This document shows, piece after piece, positions 1-11,600 of a stretch of DNA of 64,000 bases. Position 1 is the stretch's first letter, and every line of letters begins with the position of its first letter. The notes beneath the pieces are model-generated. The model was not told the DNA's origin, made no database searches, and saw only the letters and a list, made by a program, of their open reading frames with translations. The position numbers and the translations under genes are program-made. The stretch is from Diplonema papillatum (lineage: Eukaryota; Euglenozoa; Diplonemea; Diplonemida; Diplonemidae): NCBI GenBank assembly GCA_030068145.1, contig JAPJBO010000302.1, forward strand, positions 104,501 to 168,500, in the 5' to 3' direction.

Positions 1-196
1 TGCGTCGTGAGCTGCCCGCCGATGTAAATGCAGCCGCCGCTTCCCCAGTACCAACCCGAGGAGTGAGCCACGTTCCCTCTGAACTCCAACAGCGGGCGCG
101 ATTGCGGCTCGAGGTCGGTCTTCGATGCGTACACCCCAATAGGCTTCGGCAGCCCGGGAAACCCGAAGCCCGACCAGCCACCGGACGCAACGTTAC
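1..196 (-). CDS. Gene A exon 3 (partial, runs off the left edge)
   Basis: Acceptor ATCAG precedes position 196. It encodes NVASGGWSGFGFPGLPKPIG onward to CIYIGGQLTT at the window edge, matching exon 3 of genes B, C and D. The exon joins exon 2 in phase 1, restoring a Gly codon. Confidence 0.8.
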
Positions 197-2382
197 CTGA
201 TTTTGGTTGCGTAAGCTTGGTCGTGCCGGCCACTACATACACATGCTCCAACGCATCGTGCTCAAAGTCTTGCTTTTGATCAGTTTATCAGATTGCCATC
301 CGATTCCTGCTTCTGTCAAGCAACGGGGGGAGAAGAATGGAGCACACCAATAATGCGATTGTTGGCATTCGAGAAGTAGAACCCGGCGGCGCTGTGGTCA
401 GCTGGCTGAACCGTGTCATCAGATGTGATGCCGCCTGGGTTGGCAGCCTGAGTGAACTTGTCACCGTCCTGCGAACCACCCGCAGCTGGCGTACCGATGG
501 GCTTCACATACGATGCGAGGTTGTAAGAGATGGTGTTGTTCTCTTCAACGCCGTCTTCCACGTAGAAGCAGTTGCCAGTGGCGTTAAACGCAACGTTTTC
601 GGTGTTCAGAAGCCCGTGCGTTCCGTGGATCACCACACAGCGGAAGTACGTGTCACGCATCGTGTTGTCTGACAGTAATGAGTCAGGCTGATTCTCCATG
701 AGATGCGTATGCATCGGGTATCTCGCCATGACGTTCGTCTGACCCATGTAACGTGTGGCCACTCCTGCAATGCGAGCACGGCTGCTGGAACCTGCCACAA
801 GAAGATGCCCGCCGAAGCCGTCTGCGTCGGGTTCACCTTCCAACATGACGTGTCGTGACAGCAATGCTACCTCACCTTGGTACTCTGTTCCTGCATAGTG
901 CGTGTATCTGACTGGTTCTGTGAACTGGACCACCTTGCCGTCGGCACTGACAGCTTGAATAATACGCACTTCGTTCTGGTTCGGCTGCCCTATATCGGTG
1001 TCATCGTGGATAGTCGTTGTCAGGAGGATCTCTTGCCCGGGGTACCAGTTGACAGCTTCTTGCAGGTACGCTCTGTCGTCGTCTGCACGCACAATGCGTG
1101 CGAGGCGCGACCACGTCGGGTAGAACCGACGACCAAAAATGTCGACCTGTGGGGGTTCTTTTGATGAACAATGCGATTGACCATGAAGATGTAACATGAG
1201 CTCGAGAGCTGAAGCAGAAACATCTGATGATTTCTTTCATCCCCGGAGTGCATCGTGTGCTTTTTGGCCGATTGAACAAAACAATGTTGACTGAGAAGGT
1301 TGACACACCTTGCTTCCATTGAGACCAGCGAAACCCTTCGTACCGTACCCGTTGAGTGGTGCGTCACCGTCGGACTTCGACCCGAAGAACGTGATGCGGA
1401 TAGGCCCCTCCACACGGCACGTCGGCGACCCGATGAGCAGTTCTCCTGCCACAACGAACGCCTTCACCGAAAAGGAGATCTCTTCGTCGGCGAACACCAG
1501 CGTCGACGTAGCGGGCACCTCAATCTTATCAAACCGAGCGTCGGCATCCAGCGAAGCTTTGCTGAGGAGGATCTTTTTCCCCGCAGGCAACGTGACAGAA
1601 CCAGACGACTTGCCTACCTCGTTCTCCCAAGACAAAAAACCGGCTCCATCCCACGGACAGTCCGTTTGCTTCGTGAGAACGGCGTCGCCTGGGTGCGGTG
1701 GAACCAACAGGTCGGTCAGCTCGGAATAGCGGGGGATGGGTGGCGGTGGGTCAATGGACTCGGGTTGCTTGGCAATGCAGACTTCGCTGAAGCGGTAAGT
1801 GACCGGATCGGTTTCGGGCTTTTCGGCCAATTGGACGTACACCCACAACGACCCGTTTGCGCTGCCGAAGTTGACTGGACTCAGCCATTCTACCTCGTAC
1901 TGGTTGCTTCCCGCTACGGTGGTGAACTCAAGGTTGACCCCGTCGTAGATAGCATCCGGCGTCTCTGCCGTGAAGTTCACGGGCCACACGTAAGCTCTCT
2001 CGTAGTAAGCTTCTTGCCCCTTCTTATACCGAAGCAACTGCGGTGCACCAGCCAAGTCACGTGTAGCATTCTTCGAGTCGGAAACGTTCATCGAAAAGCT
2101 AACTCTGTACCGCCTGTCCCTGACAAAGTCTGGGTACTCTCCGGTGAGCCGAAGGTAGATGTAGGAAAAGCCCCACGCGTCCGTCGTGAACGACGTGCTG
2201 TCAGCTGCGACCGTCATGTTCCTGCCGGCAGCAACCCACTCACCAGCACTGGTGGCGACTCTGTAGTCCATGCTGCACTTCGACACCGCATCGATCTCTA
2301 TCTTCGACGGGATGGCAGGACTGGCCGGAGTGCTGAACTGCCCCACTGCCAAGGCGGCGATGACCACCAACAGGGCCGCCAT
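1..2382 (-). CDS. Gene A: G8-domain/parallel beta-helix surface protein, 3'-partial (gene span)
   Basis: Reads right to left with visible coding parts 2382-1309, 1146-348 and 196-1; the remainder of exon 3 and all of exon 4 lie beyond the left edge. The start is the ATG at 2380-2382, opening a short hydrophobic signal peptide. Exon 1 encodes a beta-rich domain and then a G8 domain; exons 2 and 3 encode a right-handed beta-helix like that of fibrocystin-L, CEMIP and TMEM2. GT-AG introns of 162 and 151 bp have phases 0 and 1, exactly as in genes B, C and D. Exon 1 matches gene B more closely than C or D, for example in the stretch beginning GEWVAAGR. The family includes cell-surface proteins, and CEMIP/TMEM2 act on hyaluronan; the ligand here is unknown. 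The open frame looks intact, so I treat it as functional. Confidence 0.85.
348..1146 (-). CDS. Gene A exon 2 (beta-helix, first half)
   Basis: 799 nt between an acceptor ending CACAG and a donor GTGTGC. It encodes VDIFGRRFYPTWSR onward, including GEVALLSRHVMLEGEP, RYMGQTNVMARYP and VVIHGTHGLLNTENVAFN. These match the beta-helix core of PKHD1L1/CEMIP proteins (LLSR, GQ..RYP.H.H and IHGTHG motifs). It has the same length as exon 2 of genes B and D. Confidence 0.85.
1309..2382 (-). CDS. Gene A exon 1 (signal peptide, beta-rich domain, G8)
   Basis: 1074 nt, 358 codons. Begins MAALLVVIAALAVG, a hydrophobic signal-like segment. The G8 region starts near residue 240 at CPWDGAGFLSWENE and shows the family pattern of a Trp, a polar turn, LPAGKKILL, then glycine-spaced strands ending in RITFFG. 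The exon ends AAG followed by GTGTGT on the minus strand, giving a phase-0 intron; the same donor position is used in genes B, C and D. Confidence 0.85.
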
Positions 2383-3239
2383 CCGGGCAAGCGCCTGCGG
2401 GCTTGCCCCAATGAACGGTGCTCAGTTCCTTTGACGATTGCTGGGTTACCCGATTGAAAGACCTCAGTCCTTATGGAGGGGTGTCAGTATTCATGTAAGC
2501 CGCGTGGAAGTAGTGTGCAACCCACTCACCAACGCCCCCAACGAGCCTTTGTAGTGCATGCACTCGGACACCGCACAATCTCTACCGCACGACGTAATAG
2601 CGGGCTAGTGTTTGACTGCCTGGTTTCAGAACCGCCGCGCGCATCAATGGTGTAGCCACGTGACCACTTTCCTTTTTTCAATTGAGAGAACCCACAAACA
2701 CTTCGATCGAGCTTTCGTTTTCTGGTAAGGATGGGTCACAAGCACGAGCTGCGCCCCTCATCAAAAGCTGCACCGGAGGCCTCTGCGCGTCAGGAGCGTC
2801 AGACGAGGTTACGCGCACGGGCGCTGACCTTGTGAGGCTCGGCTAGCGGGGGACGAACAGCAGTGAAGACCCGTTTGCTGAGGAAACAACGCCTCCCGGT
2901 GAAGACATGTCAAAGATCAATGTCCGCTGCTTCGATGGGTTACGAAGCCTTTCCAACGTTCTCCTTTTTGGAGCCACAACACTCTTGGATTTGACCCAGA
3001 GTCCTTCTAGTAGTCTCTCTTCCTGCGTCCCGGAGAAGAACCCCCCTGCATCGGTAAGGGGATGACCTATGACTGGATGCTGTGTCTTTTCACATGTTGT
3101 GCTGGTATACAACACCTGCAAACTCATAGCAGTGGTCGTGTTGTCAGGGGTGGGATGTTGGCGTTTCGTAGCGCCCGTGGGTTTCCGGGAGGCGTACACC
3201 CCTCGTGTTCGTGTTCAGCTACACGGTGCACTTGTGGGA

Positions 3240-3445
3240 AAAATGAAAAGAGCTTCACAAAATGCACTGGTCACTCGTCATTTCCTAGTCATTCCCCTGA
3301 TCACTAGTAATGACAAATCACTAGGTAAGATATTTTCACTAGCAAGAATAACCAGTGCACTTGTAAAGAACAACTAGTGCATTAGTAAGAATGACTAGTC
3401 ATATTACTAGTAAGAAAGAATGATCACTAGTAAAGGACTAGTGAA
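3240..3445. repeat. ACTAGT-rich imperfect repeat cluster
   Basis: The words CACTAGT, ACTAGTAA and TGACTAGTCA recur many times within about 200 bp in both orientations, so the stretch can fold back on itself. It could be a decayed MITE or a local repeat expansion. No coding potential is seen. Confidence 0.5.
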
Positions 3446-3521
3446 TGGCCTTCCGAGTGCACCGTGTACGCCTTCCCCCTCACCTCTCCCAAGACACGTG
3501 CTTCGCAGCCAGAAGGAAAGT

Positions 3522-3640
3522 TTCGTTGAACGCTTTGCCCTGGACGCTTGTTTCTTGGTACAGGGCGCAAGGAAACGCCGTGGAAGGCCTGTGACGCGTT
3601 CTTATTTCCTCCAACATTGCATGTTTGGTAAAAAAAAAAA
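3522..3640 (+). repeat. Dispersed A-run-terminated repeat, copy 1
   Basis: Closely matches 57303-57421 along about 120 bp, from GTTGAACG through GGTACAGGGCGCAAGGAA to CATGTTTGG. Both copies end in an A-rich run, suggesting a retroposed short element. Type is inferred from the shared ends only. Confidence 0.6.
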
Positions 3641-4665
3641 ACGCTTCGAACGGCCTTTTTGCTAACAGCGGAATTGTACTGTTCTCGGAAAAAGGAGAGG
3701 AGAGTGTCGCGGGCGGAGAAACGAAAGCAACCTTGGATGTATGTGGCGGGAGTTTGGAAGGGGGGCGCAGAGGCCTGCAACCCTTCACGCGCCGGTTCCA
3801 AAAGGCGCGAGAGGAGGCTTCTTTTGTGGTACCGTCGATCCCGAGGGACGATCGGTTAGGTGTCTTGCGACCTTTGTTTGCTTGGGGAAAGGATACTTTT
3901 TGAGGCGATTCTTTTTCTTTTTCACGGGGGGCTCGTCCAGGGTATTAGTTCAGATGTTCCTGGGGGTTTGCAGATCGTTGACCGTTTGTGTGGGGGATGG
4001 CTTCTGGGGGTGCGATTTCGTCTTCGACGCCGTCGTTTCGGTAGCTCGGGGCGGAACTGACACACCTCCACGAGTGTGTGTCCCCAGTGACCGCGGACGC
4101 CGCTGCCTTCCAGCGCTCCCGGCGCCGTCGACGCACCGTTATAAGTGCCACTCCCCCGCCTATCTTTGCTGAAACGCTGGTTCCTTGTGTTCATCCGATT
4201 CCCCCCCACCCCCGACCCCCGGATTTGCAGATGCAGGCCGTCTGGTCTAAATCTGCAAAGTGAACTAATCCCCTAGGGTTCCCCTCGAGCAAAACGCCGC
4301 GGGTCCCTCCCCGTCAAGCAGGGAGGGGTGTGAATGACAATGAGCCATGCCACACGCTCGCACACAACGGGCTGCAGTCTCTCCACGGCCATGTTCCAAG
4401 ATCAAGCCGACCTCGGCAAGGCATTCTCAAGGCACTCGAGTCCCGCTGAAACAGTGGACCCAGAGCATCGTGGTGCTGGCCGGCCCTTCCAGTAGCCTCT
4501 AGTACCAACCTACAACCTATACTGCAGGCTAAAAAAAGCGTGTTTCGTGGTTGACCAGGATCTCAACCTGAAAATGGAACAGGGATGTAACGCAAGTGGG
4601 TAAACGATCAGCCGGCAGGCAGGGAGCGCCTTGTCGGATTCCGTGTGCCGCCGTCTGCAAAGCAG

Positions 4666-5665
4666 CTACGCCGAGATCAGGACAGCCGCCCCGACCGCAA
4701 TGCAAACGCCGAACAGCCAGCCCCCGACGCCGGCGCCATCGCTTGCTAAAGGCGGGGACGGGGTGCTATCCTGCGGCCCGGCGGTTGGGCGATCACTTGC
4801 GGGCGCGGTGTAGGCGTCGCTCCAAGCTGGGACGTTTTCCTGCGGCTTCGCCGTGCAGAACCCCTTCGAGTCAGCCGCGCAGTCCGCCACTACTTCGACA
4901 GTAAACGCGTCCGTCACATCGTAGATCCACGCACCTCCTCTTTCATAGCGGCCGTTGGTCAGCGCCACAGGCATCGTCGGCGCCAAGTACAGCGTCGTTC
5001 CGTCGAAGAAGTACTGCTCCCTTGGATTCGCCCACACGTCGTCAAGGCTAGCCGCCAACGTCATCGTGATGTCGTAACCATTCCAGTGCGCATAAGACCC
5101 CTTTACCGTGAACTTCGTCCCAGACGGGTAGTTCACCGCCAGCCGCACCATCGAACCTTCCGGCACCTGCGACGGCTTCACCTGCATCTTCTTCGGTGCA
5201 CCCCCGTCGAGCCACAGCCACCAGCCGGTGCCGGTGATGCCAGTTATCCCAGCGTTTGCTGTTATGATTGTGGACCGCTTCTCATCCCCGTACTGAGGGC
5301 CGTGCCCCCACAGTGCAACATACCCGACATTGCACGGGGTCCAGTCGGTGTCTGTGTAGTCTCTGCACGCTCCCGGGTCTCCGATACCTCCGTTCGGATA
5401 CGTGATATCAGGAGTCAAGACTTTGATGTGCGCGACTTCCCTCTCAGGGATCCCGGGCGGTGCCTTCGGGCAGAGCCAGACGTGCCAATCGTCGGAAAGC
5501 CGGCAGTCGTCGCCAACTTGCCACCAGTTCAAGTTCGAGCCCACAATTGTGGGGCGTCCCTCGAGGGTGGCTGACCCGTCGAAGTCGATGAAGTTGAACA
5601 TGCGCGAGGCGCCGGTCTCCGCCAATTTGAATGAGATGACAGAGTCTTTGTCGACGTTCGTGTAC
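4666..5665 (-). CDS. Gene B exon 4 (second ectodomain, short linker, hydrophobic C-terminus)
   Basis: 1000 nt. The acceptor AACAG precedes GTACACG; one base completes the split Lys codon. Encodes the conserved FDGSATLEGRPTIVGS, a Cys-rich middle, and WLWLDGGAPKK, ending after a short Pro/Ser linker with a hydrophobic stretch directly before the stop. There is no stalk, Cys motif or cytoplasmic tail. Confidence 0.87.
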
Positions 5666-8600
5666 CTGTTTTCAAGCGTTTTTGTGTTCCCGAATGGGCG
5701 GACGATATCTTTTGTTTTTTAGAGTTAAAGTCGGTGTTCCCGCTAAGGCCGATGGCCCGGTATTTTTTTTTTTGAAATGGCCCCTGGGCATAAGTGAAAA
5801 TCCAAGACGCGACCATCGCTATCGAGGGAAAGGTTAAGCTGCTGCGGCCGCCTCTTCCGCTACAAGATTTCGCTCACAACTTCAAGGAGTACGCTTACAA
5901 GTGCTCGGAAGTCAGTACCATCTTCCTGACAACGGTGAGTGCCGTGGACAACTTCTAGTTTGCTTGTCCTGGGCATAATGGATTATTGTGTCAGTCTTTT
6001 TGACCGTCGTTTGCTTCCTTGGAAAGCGATGTGCCCAATCCTTCTGTTGAGCTCTTTTAGAACTTTTTCCTTACCCCCTCTTCCGTTTTCTCCAGGAGGT
6101 AAAAATATGAAAATTTCAGATCTGGCGAATGAAGGCAAGAGGTGCATCCTCAGGTCCAAAGAACGGCGGCAATGGAAAGATCGAGCTCAAAATAGCCCCA
6201 TTCCGTACCTCAGAACTATTTTTTCCTGACCTGAGGTCCACCTACCAGGGCCGTCCTAGAGGCGACCTCAAAATGGTCGCGTCTTAGATTTTCACTGATA
6301 TATTTCGTGCGCTGGCCGTGGCTGGGGGTTTTCACCAGTATGTGGTTCGTGGGGGAAGAGCTGTACAACACAGCAGCCCAGAGCTTCTTTCTTCTTTGTA
6401 CAACGCTTTCATACGACGTTCACGATCCGAATCTAACGGCCAGTTTGAATGGCATTCGTGCATCGAGTTCCTGAAGGCCCGCAGCATCCACCTGGACGGC
6501 GGAACTGCGCCGAACAGTGTCGTCTGACACAGCTTTTTCTGCGCTCCTTCCTCATCATCCTGACAGCTGCGCTTTTGTCCGGGCGGTTTGTTCACGAGGG
6601 TCTATCTTTCCTGGGTACTGTTTTTGCAACTATTCCACTGCACTGCTACTCAATACCATAACCCACTGCACCAGCCGGTCTTTTTTGACCAAAAAAAGGC
6701 CGGCTCGCCGGTCTTTTTTGCCGGATGTTTTTTAAAAGGTATTTTAGAGTGCAAGTTCGCTTTGGGATCCGGGGGTTTATAGTCTCCGGGTGACCATTGT
6801 CGTAAAGGTTCCTAAGGTATAGTATGTTAGTGTGCGTATCGTATCTGCTGTAGTGGCAGTACGTGTACCTGTGCGTGTATCTTTGTTGCCGATTGCCGAC
6901 TATTCAACTTTTCTTATTGGTGTCATAAAAGGCCGGCTTTTTCCTTAGCGGGAGCACTGACTAACTTAAAGCCGCTTGAGATTTCGGGGTTTTAGGGTCT
7001 CCGTGATCACAGGGCCCGGTTCTCGCCTAACACCGCTACCACCGCAGCAGCAACCTTCGCAATGAAGGCAAACGACAGCTGCATCAGACACAGCTTGATC
7101 CGAGAGCTCGCTAGGGCAGGTGGCGCTCACCTGTCAGTCTCACAATGGCCAATTGCCATTATAGACCATACTTCAAACTTCTGACCCATTATAGACCATA
7201 AGCCAAACTTATGCCCCATTCTATGCGTACAAGACAATGTCCAACAATGCACAAACCTTTTAGCATTTTTGTGGTTTTTGTCAGCTGGCCTCTTGACCTG
7301 AGGCCGTGACTTGCCGTCAAATCCTGAGCCTCCCTCATGAGAGCCTAATACTAGAGGGGCTGCCAGGCTGGCGGCGTCCGGTAACTCAGTCAGTTGTCTC
7401 ACAAGATGCGGCCAGTGATGGCGTCCAAGCCAGTTTCGGCGGTCGGTGATGAGCGTCTTCCGGGTGGTCACGTCAGGTTGGCACGTTGTCGCCTCCTCGA
7501 GGGGGGACGTTGTTATTGGTGCTGATTTTGAGGGATAAGGAAACATTAGAGATCTTTTTTTGCGGTGGTCCGCTGGCCCGGTAGTTTGTGCTACCGCCAA
7601 CTTCTTTTACACTCGTTCTCTTCTCTACTCACTACTGTCCGTACTCTTTCGCTCTTTTTCTCACTTGGCTAGCCAAAAAAAAAGAAACTCCTGCGACCGA
7701 CACCACGAACACATTCGCAATGAATGTGGCCCTGGGCCCCCACGTGCGTACATGTTGAGCATTGAGTTCTTTAAGGTGCAAGTGCCATCAAGGCAGGCGA
7801 GCACTGTTCACGGGCTAGCGTTACTTTATGACGTCGTCCGTCGGGAGAGTCAACGATGATGAGGATGTGGTCAAACTAGCCATTTCCAAGTCAAGTTCAA
7901 TTCCCGCTCGCTTTCGCGGTGCGGACTTTCCGGGCCGGTTTGGCTGTTTCCGGGTCGACGATGGGGAAGAAGTTAGGCATTCCATTTCGTGATCGAGCGT
8001 AGAGTTGTTCACGGCCTGCCGCGATCGCTTCGATCTTCGTGGCTTCCCTGTCGGAGATGCGAGCTTCGAGGACTCCTGCAGGGGTCGCTTCCGCCTCCTT
8101 CTGGGAGGCGCGTCTTTGGGCTCGCCGGTTGGCGTGCGCGGAAGGGTTGTTTGTATGGGGATGATGTTCCCCGTTGATGACGTCTTGGGCGACGGTGATG
8201 ATGACGGTGATGAAGGCGGGGAGGTTGGTGAGCTGGTGAGGTACCGCGCCGTTCGCGTGCGTTGCCGCGTCGCTGCTTTCTTGGCCGGGCGCTTCGGCCC
8301 CCGGTGGGTGGTCGGTCGCGGGGTCTCCTGCAGGATACGCTTCCGCCCCTTCCTGGGCGACTCGGACAGTTGCTCAGCCGCAGGCGAGCGCGGCGTGGCC
8401 GCGGGCGCCGGCGTGTTCGTGTTGGGTGGTGCGGCGGGCTTCGTAGCCTTCGGTTCGTCGGCACTGTGGTGCCCTTTGCCGCAGCACGCGGCGGGTCGTC
8501 GCTCTGCGAGCGTCGGCAGCTGGCGGCACCCTTCGCACGGGCCGCGGTTGTGTTCGCGGCACCCGTGGTGCCCTGCGGCACAGCACGTCTTCGGCGTGTT

Positions 8601-11600
8601 GCAGACCGCGCACCTGGACATTCGGTGTCGGTCGCAGATCGCGATGGGTAGCCCGTCGTCGGCGGCGTGGTGGTGCCGACAGCACGCCTGCACGGTGGGC
8701 CCCTGTTTGTCTCCGAGGCGGCGGCAGACCTCACACTTCCCCTTGTAGTGCGCGACGCACTTCGTCGCGTTCCTCTTGTCGACCACCGCGCCCAGAAAAT
8801 GGACGGGGTCCGGGTTTGCGGCAGGTCTCTGGGGGGCGGGCCACCGGCCTGCCCTCGCGCGTCGTTCGTCGTTGTACACGGGCCCATTGTCGTAGGCTCC
8901 GTTCCCCTTCAACTGTTCCTGGACGATTCCTCCTGTAGCGGGCATCCGGTGTCGGGGTCTGGGTTCCAGGCCCGGCAGGCTGGGCAGTCCAATAAAGGAC
9001 AGTGCCGTGGTCACCGCCTTTATCGATCCGGGCAGGCAGCCGCCGAGCTCTTGCTGGGCCGCCAGCTTCATGACGGCACTGATCATGCATCGCATGCCGT
9101 TCGCTTTCTCGCGAAGCGTTTTCGCCTCCTTCTTGGGCAGCCGTACGTCCAAGCCGGAATACAACTCGAAGTCGACAGCGAGCTCAACCGATGCTACGTC
9201 GCCGGTCGATGACCACTCAAGTCCCGCGAGCCAGTCCACGAGGGCGAGGAAGGTCCGTTCGTCCCAGTACCGTAACCACGCCCAAGCCGGGGCGATCCGC
9301 TGATACGGGAAATCGTACCTTCGCACCGGATTCTGCCCGCAAAGCTCCCACGGAGTTCTCGCTTTGCGGTCCTTCCATTCTTGGTTGACGTGCCTCGCAC
9401 GTTCTGCCAGGATCTCCGCCATAAGGGATTGAACCGGCCCGACCAGATCTCTCGTGCGCGTCGTAGCAACTCCGTGCTCGAGGAGGCACCTGGGCCAGTC
9501 CCTCTTTTCCGCGGCTACGATCGCCGCGTACTCTGCTTTCGCGCGGATCGGGATGTAGGCACCGCACCGCCAGAAGATGTGCGCCTCGTCCTCGACGCTC
9601 CCGTTGCCGCAGCTCGTACATGCGGGGTCACCTCCCTGATGCATCCGCGAAGTGTGCTGCGCCGTGTTGACGCCTCCGGCGATCGCCGATGTTGAGCAGG
9701 GGTTGCCATGTAGCCCGTATCGGCCTGAGTCAACTCTGTTACTTTGATGGGATGTTCACCGGGGAAGGGTCCGACCTGACCGGCGAGGGGGGGCTGCATT
9801 CTTCAAGGGCGGGGATAAAGAGATATGCCACACGTCTTTTCGTTCGCGCCCCTTGAAAGCTGTTTTCGACACACCTATCCCAACTTTCCGGATATCTAAG
9901 AAATGGGCTATCTTACGACCCCTGTGGAGGTCGCTGGTCGGTAAGGGGTTAACCACCGCACTGGTCCCACCTGGGAGGCTCGAGCAGTTCGTTTGCGAAA
10001 AGAATCTCTTGTGGAGGCATACTTGATGTTTTTAACCGCGCTGATCTGCTGCGGCTTGAACTCGTCCGAGTGGTACAAACCCGACCAAATAATGTTGTTC
10101 ATAGTGTACGTGGTGCCGTTAACTCCACAGCGCTCATCGTCATACACCCAGTCGGTGTTCCCCGGTATGGCGACACCACGGCACGCGCTCTGTTGGTAGT
10201 TGCGGAATTCGATGTTCGTCACAACAGACTTCACGCTGATGTCATAGAACTGGAACCCATCGTGATGCTTCGTGATGAAGTCCGCGTCGACGTTGCCGCT
10301 GGCCCCGTTGATGATGGCGTCCGTCAGCCAAACCTCGCCGAACAGTGTGCCGGCCCTCGACACGTCGTGAATTTCAGCTGTGACGATCTCCACGCGGTGC
10401 CCCCAGTGCAGCACGCCCTTGTTGCACCCGTACAGCAGCGTGTTCTCAAACACCTGGACAACGGGCGTCCCCTCCCAGCTCTCGTACCCAGGCTCCTTCT
10501 CCACCCTGGTGTGCCGCGCGAATCGGCCGCTGTTGTAGAACAGCTTGCCGTTGCTCTGCGTCGTGAGCTGCCCGCCGATGTAAATGCAGCCGCCGCTCCC
10601 CCAGTACCAACCCGAGGAGTGCACCACGTTCCCTCTGAACTCCAACAGCGGGCGTGATTGCGGCTCGAGGTCAGTCTTCGATGCGTACACCCCAATAGGC
10701 TTCGGAAGCCCGGGAAACCCGAAGCCCGACCAGCCACCGGACGCAACGTTGCCTGATTTTAATGGTTAATGCTTAGAGAGTTTCGCCCTCCTGGGCCTAC
10801 CCGCCACTAGCTTATTTGTTGCTAACAGTAGCGTGTGTCTGGGTGCACGTCATTTGGCATGCAAATGAGTAACGCTATGGAATTTTCTTGCCAAAACAGA
10901 GGTGAGAGAGCCGGGGATTGGGGCTTTTGCAAGAACGTGCTTGGAATGAGCAACACCGCACTGGTCCTGTCTGCGCCGTGTTTCGGTCCTTTAAGCCACA
11001 GACACATAAGGCGGACCGTCATCAGCGCGGAACCTGAGTGCAGACAGGACAGCGGTGTGAGTCTGGTTTGTCAGGCGGCTAGGCGAATCCGTCACGGGGA
11101 ATGGGGCCGGGCGGTTGGTTTGTGGTGCTGGACAAGGTGAAGGGCCGGGGTTCACGGCGGCAAACCCGCAAAACCCTCGCTGATACTTCGACTCCCTTCC
11201 GAGTAAGGAAAATGGCATTTGCGGGTTCTCATCTTTTAGTGGCTTTGCCGTGATTGCAGATGCCTGTCAGCAATGATGCTGGCTCTGTACGGGCCCCCTT
11301 CGGCAGTCGCACCGAGGCCCAACGTGACAGAGAGAGTTCTTGTGTGTGGCTACGCCGTGAAAAAGACGAGAGCTTTGCTCAAAGTGAATCAACCACTACC
11401 AAGGATCACCGATCAGACAGATGGCTGTAGAGGCTTGCTTGGGCCGCTGATGGCATTGAGGGAATGATGCACGTTCAAGAGAGTATATTCCTGTGGCCGA
11501 TCCTTTCCTCGTTAACGAGGTTGCTACGAGATGCAGCAAGAAGGTGGTACACACCGATAATGCGATTGTACGAGTTCGAGAAGTAGAACCCGGCGGCAGT

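Larger units (their letters stand above)
2383..4665. other. Intergenic region between genes A and B
   Basis: About 2.3 kb with no gene I can support. It contains an ACTAGT-rich foldback-like stretch (about 3240-3445) and an A-run-terminated dispersed repeat (3522-3640). It must also hold the promoter of gene A and the 3' end of gene B, but I recognised no signal for either. Confidence 0.5.

Noticed and set aside
1300-2457. 385-codon plus-strand frame opposite gene A exon 1
   Set aside because: The same shadow appears opposite the other exon 1 copies; the minus frame has signal peptide, G8 motifs and matching splice sites.
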